In this document: positions 22,635 to 34,500 of the stretch, piece by piece
Layout: every line of letters starts with the position of its first letter
Position numbering within the stretch: position 1 is the first letter of the stretch
Assembly (NCBI RefSeq): GCF_033118175.1
Contig: NC_083689.1
Coordinates: 23,976,501-24,040,500, forward strand
Source: Dama dama
Taxonomy: Eukaryota; Chordata; Mammalia; Artiodactyla; Cervidae
Length of the DNA stretch: 64,000 nt
Direction: 5' to 3'
Notes under the pieces: model-generated
Told to the model about the DNA's origin: nothing
Databases searched by the model: none
The model's input: the letters and a program-made list of their open reading frames with translations, nothing else
Program-made: the position numbers and the translations under genes

Positions 22635-22758
22635 GGGAATTCCCTGGTGATCCAGTAGTTAGGACTCCCCACCTCCACTGCAGGAGGCATGTGTTCGATC
22701 TCTGGTTGGAGAACTAAGATCAAACATGCCATGTGCCATTGCCAAAAGAAAAAAAAAA
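22635..22758 (+). repeat. CHR-type SINE
   Basis: Sense copy starting agggaattccctggtgatcc, with gtgttcgatctctggttgga and an A-rich tail. Confidence 0.82.
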
Positions 22759-23589
22759 GGTAATGTTCCAGATTTGTTGGTCTCATTGTGATTACAACTT
22801 TTAGCACATTGTAAATTACTTTTTCTTGTGGGGATGGAGTACTTTTGATTTTTTTTTTTTTTTTTGTCTTATAAGTACTTTCTCCTCAACTGCAACTTTG
22901 TAGGGCAGAGACAAGGTCCAGTACATGGTACTGTTCAGTCACAAAAGAACCTCTGTAACCCATCACCTCTGCATCCATCTCTTCATCCAGTGCTGTGGTC
23001 TTAGCCAGTGGCCCAACTAAAAACCATATCCCAAGCCTTTGAGCCTTTGCCCGGGCTGTTCCTTCCACCCAGAAAACCTTTCCAGGTGAAGTCGGACTCA
23101 CCTTTCCAACTCCCACCCGAGCTGGGCCTCTCTGCTGGAGCTGGATCAAGCATTTCCTGTCTCTGAGCCTCAGTTTCCTCAACTGTAAAATGGAGTCATT
23201 GATAAGATTAAAAGACATAGTTTCTGCAAAGCCCCTGGCAGGACATGAGTAGCTCATTAAATTAAGTGTTTAGTATCCCTCCCATGAATTTGGAAAGGCT
23301 CAGCTTGGGTGTGGCCACCCCCTCTACTCACATCCCCACTACAGGCTCTTACCCTGGAGCCCACTCTTCTGCATCCCAGGTCTCAGGATTTTTTTTTTTT
23401 TTTTTTAAGGACCTTTGAGGACTTCACTGGAGTAGGGCAGGGTCTGCAGACTGTCTTATATGTGCTTTTTCAGCCAAAGCCAATTCCTTTCTTGGATCTT
23501 ACCTCCTTCAGGTCTCACCTCTTTAGGACACTTCTGGGTCCTTGACTACCTCAGCTCCAATGGGGGGATTTCTCCCTCCACATTCCAAT

Positions 23590-24485
23590 TTGAATCTGTT
23601 GTGTAACATGTATTGGTGAGGATGTGGAGACATGGGAACTCTCATGAGATGCTGGTGGGAACACAGAGTGACCAGGACCCAACAATTCTGCCCTTAGGTA
23701 TGTACCTTAGAGAACTGAGGCGGGTGTTCAGACAGAAACTTACACACGAATAATTACAGTAGTGTAATTCACAGTGACCAAAAAGCAGACCCAAATGCCC
23801 ATCAATGGATGAATGGTCCATCCATAGACCGGAATATGATTCAGATTTAAAAAGAAGAGAAGCACTGACACTCGTTACAATGTGGCTAGACCTTGAGAAC
23901 AGGATGACAATGCTCAGTGAGAAGCCAGACACAAAAGGACACATAGCCATGGGATTTATCTGGTGGCCCAGTGGCTCAGGCTCCATGCTTTCAATGCAAG
24001 GGACCTGGGTTCTATCCTTGGTTAGGGAACTAGGTCCCATATGCTGAAACTATGAGTTTCAAATGGCGCAACTAAAGATCCCATGTGCTTCAACTAAGAC
24101 CCGGCACAGCCAAATAAATAAATAAATATATATTTTTTAAAAGACGCAAGGTCATTTTGCTACACACCTGAAACTAAAACAACACTGTAAATCAACAACA
24201 TCCCCAATAAAATTTTTAAAAAAGAAAAAGAGGATACACAGTGTGTGACTCCCTTGATGGGAAACGTCCAGAACAGGCAAATCCGCAAAGAGTGGGTTCC
24301 TGGTTGTCAGGGGCTGGGCAGGGAATGTTCATGGGGACAGGGCTTCTTTTTGGGGTGATGAACTCTATCGTCTGGGACTAGAGAGATGTGATGGTTGCAC
24401 AACATTGTGAATGTACTTAATGACACTGAATTGTACACTTGAAAATGGTGAATTTTACCCCAATTACAAAAATATGTATTGTACG
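23590..24485 (+). repeat. L1 3' end interrupted by a SINE and a younger L1 end
   Basis: Old L1 3'-UTR wording starts near 23612 (ggtgaggatgtggagac) and resumes near 24240 (tgtgtgactcccttgatggg), ending near 24470. Inside lie a CHR SINE (about 23950-24142) and a short bovine L1 3' end (24150-24225). Confidence 0.62.
23950..24142 (+). repeat. CHR-type SINE nested in L1
   Basis: It starts tgggatttatctggtggccc, carries gggttctatccttggttagg and ends with (aaat)n. It splits the L1 3' end described for 23590-24485. Confidence 0.82.
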
Positions 24486-24591
24486 GTGTCTCCCCCACCC
24501 CACCCCTGGCTGCCTCCTTGAGGCCAGAGCCCAGAACCATCTGGTCACTGCTATGTCCCTGATGGCCAGCATGGGGTCAGTCATTCAGTTG

Positions 24592-24800
24592 TTGCTGTTC
24601 TAGTCGCTGAGTGGTGTCGACTCCTTTGCAACCCCATGTACTGTAGCTCACCAGGCTCCTCTGACCATGGCATTTCCCAGGCAAGAAAACGAGTGGGTTG
24701 CCACTCCCTTCTACAGGGGGACCTTCCCTATCCAGGGATTGAACCCTCATCCCCTGCATTCACAGGTGGATTCTTTACCATTAAGCCACCAGGGAAGCCA
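24592..24800 (-). repeat. Bov-tA-type SINE with 14-base duplication
   Basis: Antisense copy ending ccaccagggaagcca. Perfect direct repeats cagtcattcagttg at 24578-24591 and 24801-24814 flank it. Confidence 0.9.
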
Positions 24801-25097
24801 CAGTCATTCAGTTGGTATTCAATAAACAGTAGACATTTGTTGAATGAATGAATGAACGTGTGAATCAACAAACTTAGGCACCTGCTCTTCCTGAGAAAGA
24901 ACGCTCCACTTCTTCAGTGTCTGGATGATTCTGTCAGAATTCAGCTGTGGGAACATCAAACCCTTCTCCCCACATACCCTTCACTCTAAATCCCGGTTCA
25001 TCTCTAACCCAGGCACCCTGCTTGACCGGAAGCACGTGGTCTTTATCGACGAGAGGAGGGCAAATGAGGGTGGGCCCAGTCCTTTAGCAAGTAAAAC

Positions 25098-25103
25098 TTT
25101 TAT
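25098..25103 (-). terminator. CELF5: Canonical poly(A) signal, likely CELF5 end
   Basis: On the minus strand the sequence reads AATAAA within TTTAATAAAAGTTTTAC. It is the only canonical signal I found on that strand between here and the CELF5 stop codon. Cleavage would fall about 10-30 bases lower. Confidence 0.6.
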
Positions 25104-25254
25104 TAAATAAACTTTCAGTTTCTCCAGACCAAAGAGAGGCGTTTTGGACATGAAGGTGATGACTGCAGCTTCTCACCTGAAACACGCCACAGTGACAAGG
25201 ACCTCGAGATTCAAAGCAAGTCAACTCAAATTTCCCTCCAAGTCTTTTTCTCCT

Positions 25255-25262
25255 CTGTGTGT

Positions 25263-25297
<35 letters not shown>
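25255..25297 (+). repeat. (GT)n microsatellite
   Basis: About 20 gt units with one interruption (tgtatgtg). In the CELF5 transcript it would read as CA repeats. Confidence 0.9.
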
Positions 25298-25298
<1 letters not shown>

Positions 25299-25412
25299 CG
25301 GTTTGTCTCCAAAAGTCAGTTTTGCAAGTTGAAACTTCATGAAATTACTCGTAGCAGAAATAAAGTACATCGTACAAATCACGTCAGTCTTTGATGTGGA
25401 GTATAAAAATGG

Positions 25413-25420
25413 TATTTACA
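25413..25420 (-). promoter_or_regulatory. CELF5: Pumilio-type recognition element in CELF5 3' UTR
   Basis: The minus strand reads TGTAAATA, a perfect match to the UGUANAUA Pumilio consensus, about 310 bases before the poly(A) signal. Such sites usually repress or destabilise mRNA. A single 8-mer can occur by chance. Confidence 0.4.
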
Positions 25421-25669
25421 GCCAGTAAACATGGACCAAAGGACACACACCACTGCACGCCGGCACGCAGTCCCAAGCAGGCCTGGTGGGGGCCAGGTGG
25501 GGCAGGACATAGCCGAAGCCCTGTGACCCCTGAGCACACACACACAGACTCACAGAACACAGGCACACTAGAGAGGGTCTCGGAACAATTATCAAACTCT
25601 GGAATATCGAAACAGGTTTGTCAGAAGAGTTTTTTCTTCTTCTTCTTTTTTTTTTTTTTTGCTATGTTT

Positions 25670-25702
<33 letters not shown>

Positions 25703-28416
25703 GCTTTTTTGTTTTTTTCTGGGTCCGTCAACACATTTTGGTAGAAACAAAAGGGAATGCTTTTTTTTTTTTCCTTTTCAAAAATTTTTTTTTCTCTTGA
25801 GCTTATGAAGTTCTCTGGTGCCTCCTCTGGCGTGAGGCCCCACCGGATGTCCAATAAAAAAAAAAAAGAACTTGACTCTGTGCTTCAAGGGGGGTTTTCA
25901 CGGTTTGAGTAGCTATACAGAGGCGCCCCACGGGATATCCCTCCCCGCCCCAACTAGGAAACAAAAAAAATCCATTGTCATTTGCTTTTCCCCCCCATTT
26001 CTTTTCTTCTTTGTACCTGCTCAGAAAGACCGAAAAAAAAAAAATCTTTGTAGAGGTATCTCCGGTGAAGGGGTGCTGGGCCAGCGCACACTGGGCTCCT
26101 CCGGTGCACGTGGCGATCTTGGTCATGACATTGTGAATTCCAGGCTGGTGATCCAAAGGCAGGGAGGGTGGCTGCCTGCCCTTGGGAGGGGGCTCGAGGG
26201 CTGGGGGGGCTTCCCCCGGCCCTGTCTGCCCCCGACGGAAAGCTAAGGGCTATTGGCCACATGAGTAAGGCTATGACTGGGGGTGGGGGGAAGGGTCGGG
26301 GGAGGCCAAGGGGTCTCTTTTGTGCCTACATCCGGAGAAGGCAGGGCCCTGGGACATGGGGGAGGGGGCTCAGGAAGCTGCAGCTAGGACCAGGGACACT
26401 GAAGCCGGCTGAGCCCTCAGGCCCACGAGAATTATCGGTGGCGGGGGGGTCAAAAGTCCTGGAGGTATATCGCGTTCGTTGGCTGATTCCCAGTGCTTGA
26501 CCGGCGCCCTGGTCTGACATGACAGCGGGAGGTGGGGGGACACTGGGTTGCCCCACCAGCCTCAGCCCTTCTGAGCGTCCCTGCTGGGTGACTGGCCCAG
26601 GGTCACCTTCTCTTGGATGGAAAGAAGTCGGAAAAGTTTGGTCCCATGATCTATACTCAAAAAATATATATACTGTCTATAGCTCTATATATATATGCAT
26701 ATATATATATAGGAAAAGTTGCGATTTCGTTTGGGGAAGCCATGAAGGTTGTGTGTGTGGGAAGGGGGGTGGAAGCGAGGAAATCTCCATGGAGGGGGCA
26801 GTGAACCCTTGGCCCCCACCTCAGGAGTCCCCCGAAGACCACGAAGCCCCTTCCCCACTCCATGGGGCCTTGGGCAGCGTTTCACATTTTGGGGAGGGGA
26901 GCAGGGGAAAAGGGAGAGGAGGGGAGGGGGCTGGTGTCCAAACTCTGTTGTAATTTACGGAAAAGTCCTGGATCAGTTGGAAGCGGGAAACCCTCCTGGG
27001 GTGGGAAGGCCCCTCACCTGGCGGAGAAGGGAGGGGCGTTAGGGCGCCGCGTGAAGAGAGGGGGAGGGTGGGCACGTAGGCCGACACATCACCTCCCACC
27101 CACTGCCCTGCCCTGGCCAGAGTGGGATCTGGGACCCCAAGGACCCCTATCTTTGCAGAAAGAGTCCATTTGGGGGTTTGGAGGTTGACACACACGGCCT
27201 GGAGGGGTCGCTAAGCCCGGTGTCCTCGTCTGGCCACTGGGCACAAATATTCGTTTCTTTCCGTCTCCTCTCCCCCACTCCCTGTGGCTCCACGAAGCAG
27301 CACCCTGCCCCCATTTCTGTTCACTCGTGGCGCTGGAGACAGTGCCTGGTGCACAGGAGGTGCTTAGTAAAGACTTGCTGTCAGAGTGTTCAAAGCGCGC
27401 GGATCACAGATGTTGGCTTCCGGTGGCGGGTCTCCGAGCATGCCCCCAAAGACCCACAACCCTTGAATCTGTGGGTGCTGAACACCCTCGAATCTGTGGG
27501 TGCTGCCCTGGCAGAGGGTCTGGAAGCAGACCCTCACTGAACACATACTTCACACCAGACCCCAAGGTGGGGAGCCTCTGTGATGACCGCGGCAACGGTG
27601 GGTTTAGCGGAGAAAAATCGAAATAAGTTATCAAGAGCTTTCCAGGTGGCGGGTCCTGGGCCCAGCTGGAAAAACACCGAGTGCCCCGTGTGAATCCACC
27701 CCGCAGCCCCTGGGGGAGGCCACGTGTATGAGCCCATTTCACAGATGAGGCTTGTCGAGGCTGGAGCACAGTTATAAGTTCCCCCACTGGCCCTGGAGGC
27801 TCATGGTTCATGCCTCCAAAGAAGTGATGAGTTGACAGGGTCGTTCACTCTGATGGTGCAGACATTAGGGGATTTGTTCGTTTGTTCAGGGGATTTCCCC
27901 CCCACCCTCACCCCTGGCATGCCCCTGGGTGGGGCAAACATTCCACTCTCTCATCAACCCACTGGGTGTGAATTATGCCAAAGGAAGGGCTCCCAAAGAG
28001 GCTTAGCAGGGAGAACTGATTCTTAGGACAGGACAAAAGCCCCTCCCCATGGCCTGCCTCAACCCAGACCATGCCCACCTCTCAGGCGAACTATTCATCC
28101 TTCAAAGCCTTCTCCAGGAAAGATTCCCTAACTGCCCTTCCCACCCCCATCTTACTGCTCCAGTTCCAGACCTGACCATGGGGTGCGGGTAGGGGGTTGA
28201 GGGAACTGGGGTGGGTGGGTGTCTTTGTCCAGCTCTGTCCCCGTCAACCAAACCTGGGGGCTCCCTGAATCCTCTTGCAGCATCCCCCCAGCCTGGGGAG
28301 GGTTTGGAGAATGAGGAGAGGGTGCGGACAAGACGGGGTGGGGGCGGGGCAGGGGCGGGGCCGCCTAGCGGCTCACCTGGGCCAAGCCCGCAGCCTCTGA
28401 GTGGCTGTGGGCCCGG

Positions 28417-28544
28417 TCAGTAGGGGTGTCCCGGGTCTTTGGGCCGCTTCAGCTGCACTTTGAGCCTCTTCATGCCGATCTGAAAGCCATTCATGGCCTG
28501 GATGGCAGTCTGCGCGCTGGCCGGGTTGTCAAAGCTCACGAAGC
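28417..28544 (-). CDS. CELF5: CELF5 exon 12 (last coding exon): end of RRM3 and C-terminus
   Basis: The exon follows the acceptor CTCCGCAG at 28545 and runs to the TGA at 28417-28419. It encodes FVSFDNPASAQTAIQAMNGF, the RNP1 half of RRM3, and then the basic tail MKRLKVQLKRPKDPGHPY. It starts in phase 1, joining the lone G left by exon 11. The ending is the main ground for calling CELF5. The 3' UTR continues in the same exon at lower coordinates. Confidence 0.97.
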
Positions 28545-31500
28545 CTGCGGAGACCGGGGTGGACCCACGATGGTGGGCAAGGCGGGCGTCCTCGGCTCGC
28601 TCCAGTGCTGCAGCCCTGGCTGCCCGGCTTGTGGGGTCCTGGGGGTGGGGGTGTGCGCTCGCAGGAGCAGACGACCCAGGGAGGTAGGGGGGCTTCCCAG
28701 AACACGCACAGCAGTCCTGATCTGGTTCTGACAACCCTGGGGGCTTGCATGCCTCTGGGGATGGGGCACTCACTCCTTACCTGGGCTCTGCTCTGATGAG
28801 GCTTCCCAACTGATGGGGGGAGAGGGGGACAGGTGGGGCTTCTGGGGGTCCAGGGAACGCCACGGTCTCCCCCCACCACCCCAGGTCCACCTCCTTCTAG
28901 GCTCTGGATCCCTACCTTTTGCCTCCTCTAAGTGCTCCATCCATCTGGGGTCTTGACTGTCCATCTGACTCTTCCTGTCTGTCTCCGTGTCTATCTGTCC
29001 TTGTCTCTCTTCTCTCCTTGTGTGTGTGTCTTTGTCTTTCTTCTCTATGTCTCTCCCTCCCTCTCTTTTCTCTTTTTGTGTCTGTCTCTCTCTTTGCCAC
29101 CATCAGTCATTCCAGCCCCAGATATCCCCGAGCCTGGACCATCAGAAACACTCAAGCACACCACTTCCTGACACACACACCTTAAGCTTCCACCACATAA
29201 TTCCCTCCATCCGGCCCTACTCCTACCCCTTACCTGTTGGTTCTCATAGACTTCCTGGGGGGCTCTGCAGAGGCTACAGGGGCTGGGGGCCACCCCAGGG
29301 GGAGGGGAACCACATGTGTGAGCATTTAGGGGCAGGGTACCTGAGATCCGTGGGAGAGGCAGAGAGGTCAGGCAGAGAGATGGTGGGATCAGGGCTGAGG
29401 GGTCTGGCTGAGGCCCACGGGGAGCCATAGGGGAATCTGGAAATGGGGTAGGGGGGTGTCTTCATATCACTCACACCTCCCATTACACAGATGAGGAAAC
29501 TGAGGCTCAGAGAAGGCATGTGACCCCCTGACTGCTGAATGTTATGGAGGTTTTCTTTTTTTTTCTTTTTGTTATGGAGGTTTTCTTCCAGAAATTTCTT
29601 TCTTCTTCCTAGAAGCAGGATGCTTCCAGAAGCAAAAACAACACCCAGTTGTGGATGTGACTGGTGATGGAAGTATAGTTCAATGCTGTAAAGAACAATA
29701 CTGCATAGGAACCTGGAATGTTAGGTCCATGACTCAAGGTAAACTAGAAGTGGTCAAACAGGAGATGGCAAGAGTGAACATTGACATTTTAGGAATCAGT
29801 GAACTAAAATGGACTGGAATGGGTGAATTTAACTCAGATGACCATTATATCTACTACTGTGGGCAAGAATCCCTTAGAAGAAATGGGGTAGCCCTACAGT
29901 AACAAAAGTGTCTGAAATGCAGTACTTGGATGCAAATTTCAAAAACGACAGAATGATCTCTGTTCGTTTCCAAGGCAAACCATTCAATATCATAGTAATC
30001 CAAGTCTATGCCCCAACCAGTAAAGCTGAAGAAGCTGAAGTTGAATGGTTCTATGAAGACCTACAAGACCTTCTAGAACTAACACCCAAAAAAGATGTCC
30101 TTTTCATCAAAGGGGACTGGAATGCAAAAGTAGGAAGTAAAGAGATATGTGGCAAGGCAAATTTGGCCTTGGAGTACAAAATGAAGCAGGGCAAAGGCTA
30201 AGAGTTTTGACAAGAGAATGCACTGGTCATAGCAAACACCCTCTTCCAACAACACAAGAGAAGACTCTACACATGGACATCACCAGATGCTCAATACAAA
30301 AATCAGACTGGTTACATTCTCTGCAGCCAAAGATAGAGAAGCTCTATAAAGTCAGCAAAAACAAGACCAGGAGCTGACTGTGGCTCAGATAATGAACTCC
30401 TTATTGCCAAATTCAGACTTAAATTGAAGAAAGTAGGGAAAACCACTAGACCATTCAGGTATTACCTAAATCAAATCCCTTATGATTATACAGTGGAAGT
30501 GACAAATAGATTCAAGGGACTAGATCTGATAGACAGAGTGCCTGAAGAACTGTGGACAGAGGTTCATGACACTGGTACAGGATGTAGTGATCAAGACCAT
30601 CCCCAAGAAAAAGAAATGCAAAAAGGCAAAATGGTCTGAGGAGACCTTACAAATAGCTGAGAAAAGAAGAGAAGCTAAAGGCAAAGCAGAAAAGGGAAGA
30701 TATACCCATTTGAATGCAGCGTTCCAAAGAATAGCAAGGAGAGATAAGAAAGCCTTCCTTAGTCAATGCAAAGAAATAGAGGAAAACAATAGAATGGGAA
30801 AGACTAGAGATTTCTTCAAGAAAATTAGAGGTACCAAGGGAACACTTCATGCAAAGATGGAGAAAATAAAGGACAGAAATGTATGAGACCAATAGTAGCA
30901 GAAGATATTAAGAAGAGATGGCAAGAATACACAGAAGAACTATACAAAAAAGATCTTCATGACCCAGATAACCACGATGGTGTGATCACCCACCGAGAGC
31001 CAGACATCCTGGAATGCAAAGTCAAGTGGGCCTCAGGAAGCATCACTATGAACAAAGCTAGTGGAGTTAATGGAATTCCAGTTGAGCTCTTTCAAATCCT
31101 AAAAGATGATGCTGTGAAAGTGCTGCACTCAATATGCCAACAAATTTGGAAAACTCAGCAGTGGCCACAGGACTGGAAAGTCAAGTTTTCATTCCAATCC
31201 CAAAGAAAGGCAATGCCAAAGGATGTTCAAGCTACCACACAATTGCACTCATCTCACACACTGACAAAGTAATGCTCAAAATTCTTCAAGCCAGCCCTCA
31301 ACAGTACGTGAACCATAACTTCCAGATCTTCAAGCTGGATTTAGAAAGGGCAGAGGAACCACAGATCAAAGTGCCAACATCTGTTGGATCATAGAAAAAG
31401 CAAGAAAGTTCCAAAAAAACATCTACTTCTGCTTTATTGACTATGCCAAAGCCTTTGACTGTGTGGGTCACAACAAACTGTGGAAAATTCTTAAAGAAAT

Positions 31501-34500
31501 GGGAATACCAGACCACCTTACCTGCCTCCTGAGAAATCGGTATGCAGGTCAAGAAGCAACAGTTAGAACTGGACATGAAATAATATACTGGTTCCAAATC
31601 GGGAAAGGAGTATGTCAAGGTTGTATATTGTCACCCTGCTTATTTAACTTATATGCAGAGTACATCATGTGAAATGCCAGGTTGGATAAAGCACAAGCTG
31701 GAATCAAGATTGCCAGGAGAAATATCAATAATTTCAGATATGCAGATGACACCATCCTTATGGCAGAAAGCGAAGAAGAACTAAAGAGCCTCTTGATGAA
31801 AGTGAAAGAGGAGAGTGAAAAAGTTGGCTTAAAACTCAACATTCAGAAAACTAAGATCATGGCATCCAGTCCCATCACTTCATGGCAAATAGATGGGGAA
31901 ACAATGGAAACAGTGACAGACTTTATTTTTGGGGGCTCCAAAATCACTGCAGATGGTGACTACAGCCATGAAATTAAAAAACGCTTGCTCCTTGGAAGAA
32001 AAGCTATGACCAACCTAGACAGCATATTAAAAAGCAGAGACATTACTTTGCCATCAAAGGTCCATCTAGTCAAAAGCTATGGTTTTTCCAATAGTCATAT
32101 ATGGATGTGAGAATTGGACTATAAAGAAAGCTGAGTGCTGAAGAATTGATGCTTTTGAACTGTGGTGTTGGAGAAGACTCTTGACAGTCCCTTGGACTGC
32201 AAGAAGATCAAACCAGTCAATCCAAAAGGAAATCAGTCCTGAATATTCATTGGAAGGACTGATGCTGAAGCTGAAACTCCAATACTTTGGCCACCTGATG
32301 CGAAGAACTGACTCATCTGAAAAGACCCTGATGCTGGGAAAGATTGAAGGCAGGAGGAGAAGGGGATGACAGAGGATGAGATGGTTGGATGGCATCACCA
32401 ACTTGATGGACATGAGTTTGAGCAAGCTCTGGGAGTTGGTGTTGGACAGGGAAACCTGGTGTGCTGCAGTCCATGGGGTTGCAAAGAGTCGGACATGACT
32501 GAGTGACTGAACTGAACTGAGAAGCAGGATGTGGGAGCACGGGGGCTGGGTACTGGGTTGGTGGCGGGGGGGGGTGTTGTTCCTAACTTGCTGTGTGACC
32601 TCAAGCATGTTGTTTGACCATTCTGTTCCTCTCCTTCCTCCCCATGTAAATGGAGACAATTCTTCCCTTCTATGGTTGGATAATGAGTATATATAGCAGG
32701 GCTTCCCAGGTGGCTCAGTGGTGAAGAATCTGCCTGCCAATGCGGGAAGCCTGGGTTCGATCCCTGGGTCTGGAAGATCCCCTGGAAAAGGGAATGGTAA
32801 CCCACTTCAGTATTCTTGCCTGGGAAACCCATGGACAGAGGAGCCTGGCAGTATACAGCCCATGGGGCTGCAAAGAATTGGACACAACTTAGTGACTAAA
32901 CAGCAGGAACTTAATAAACAGTCAAGAATCAGCCATTCCCAGAGGAAAGGGTGGGGTTCAGAGTCCAGATTTTGAAGTCAAACAGATTGTGTCTAATATA
33001 GGTTCTTGGCTGTGACTTTGGTCAAGTTACACATCTCTGAGCCTTAACATCCTCTGTGTCTGGGGACAAGGAAGTCCTCCCCATGGCCCACAGGCCCTTC
33101 ACGATCTGCCCTTCCCCTCCCTGCCTTCCTCTCCTTCCTCTCTCCTCCTGGCTCACTTTGCTTCAGACACTCGGGCCTCCTCACTGTTCCTCCAATGCAG
33201 CAGGCCCTGTCCTGCCCCAGGGCCTTTGAACACATGGTTCTCTCTGCCTAGAACACTCTTCCTCTAGACACTCCTATGATTGGCTCCTCATCATTCAGGC
33301 CTCAGGTGAAGCACTGCCTCCTCCTATCAGTCTGTATCTTCTTACCCGTTTTGTTTTTCTCTATACCATTGATAACTCCCTGGCCTATATCCTGGGCTTT
33401 CCTGGTGGCTCAGACAGTAAACAGTCTGCCTGCAATGCAGAAGACTCAGGCTCCATCCCTGGGTGGAGAAGACCCCCTGGAGAAGAGAACGGCGCCCCAC
33501 TCCAGTAGTCGTGCCTGTTGATTTCCACCTCCTCCCCTGCACCTGCGCTTTCCAATTCAGTTGGCAGCCACTGGCCATAAGTTGTTATTGAAATTGAAAT
33601 TCATTAAAATGAAGTAAAATAAAAAATTCAGTGCTTTGGCCACACTAGCCACACTTCGAATGCTCAGCAGTCACATGGGGTGGATGGCTCAGACAATGGG
33701 GATATAGAACTCCTCAGAGAAAGTTCTACAGGCAGGGTATCAGGGCCGTGAGCTCTCAGAGGGCAGTGATTTTTGTTGGCTTCCTTCACCGATCTGTGCC
33801 AGGAACTGTGCTGGGCACTGGCACACAGTAGGTGCACTGTATGTCTATTTGGGTTTTTTTTTTTTTGTTTAATCTTATATAGGGCTTGTGTTATATATTT
33901 ATTTATTGGCAACACCTGGTGGCATGTGGGATCCTAGTTCCCCCACCAGGGATCAAACCTGTGCCCCCCCCACACACACAGTGAAACCTCGAAGTCTTAA
34001 CCACTGGACCACCAGGGAAGCCCCTATATGTCTATTTGCTGAATGAATGAATGAATGAACAAGGGAATCTTAGAAATGACTCATGCCAAGTGCTGGGTAC
34101 ACAGTAGGTGCTTAATAAGTACTTGTTCTGATCATAAATGTGATTCTTTCTTTTTTCCCTTGACCCCGCTGCACAGCTTGTGGGATCTTCCTTCCTCAAC
34201 CAGGGATCAAACCCAGGCCCTCAGCAGTGAAAGCACAGAGTCCTAACCACTGGACCTTCAGGGAAGCCCCCGAATGTGGTTCTCTCAGACCAGACTTGTC
34301 TGGTGGCTGACCACATCCCGCCCCCCCAGGGCGAGGGGCCTGCGGTTCAGGGAGCGGCAAGCAAGAAGGGGCACCCACAGCAAGGACTCACCAAAACATT
34401 TGCTCTGGTTGGTGGCCCGATCCATAAACACCTTGGAGGAGATGATATTGCCGAAAGGCAGGAACATCTGCGTCAGCTCCGTGTCTCCAAACTCCTGGGG

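Larger units (their letters stand above)
4621..25079. other. Intergenic region between CELF5 3' end and NFIC 5' end
   Basis: About 20 kb without a supported cellular gene. It holds a class I endogenous retrovirus (8169-13977), Bov-tA and CHR SINEs, L1 and L2 fragments, MIRs and microsatellites, all listed separately. Stretches that look unique rather than repetitive are about 5000-5860, 7000-7380, 7700-7980, 17460-18750, 19050-19520 and 19780-21090. The open frames there are short and lack splice or family support. Confidence 0.6.
25080..28416 (-). other. CELF5: Probable CELF5 3' UTR
   Basis: The region after the CELF5 stop has no ruminant SINE over about 3.3 kb, in contrast to its neighbours. 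It runs down to a single canonical AATAAA on the minus strand at 25103-25098. A UGUAAAUA Pumilio-type element lies near that end. Low-complexity tracts (T-rich on plus, so A-rich in the mRNA) lie at 25630-25700, and a (TA)n tract at 26660-26715. A few L2-like words occur near 27340-27380 and 28080-28160, so a shorter alternative UTR is possible. The extent is inference. Confidence 0.55.
28545..34391 (-). other. CELF5: CELF5 intron 11
   Basis: This is the last intron, about 5.8 kb. From low to high coordinates it holds unique G-rich sequence, a pyrimidine-rich low-complexity stretch (28960-29100), a MIR-like core near 29490, a nearly complete BovB LINE (29623-32519), a Bov-tA SINE (about 32700-32905), L2 (33045-33390), a truncated Bov-tA (33392-33515), a hAT-like fragment (33550-33700) and two antisense CHR SINEs (33852-34026 and 34148-34268). 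No extra exon was seen. Confidence 0.85.

Noticed and set aside
32066..32740. 224-residue minus-strand open frame
   Set aside because: It is antisense to the 3' end of BovB and the adjoining SINE, with no protein family support.
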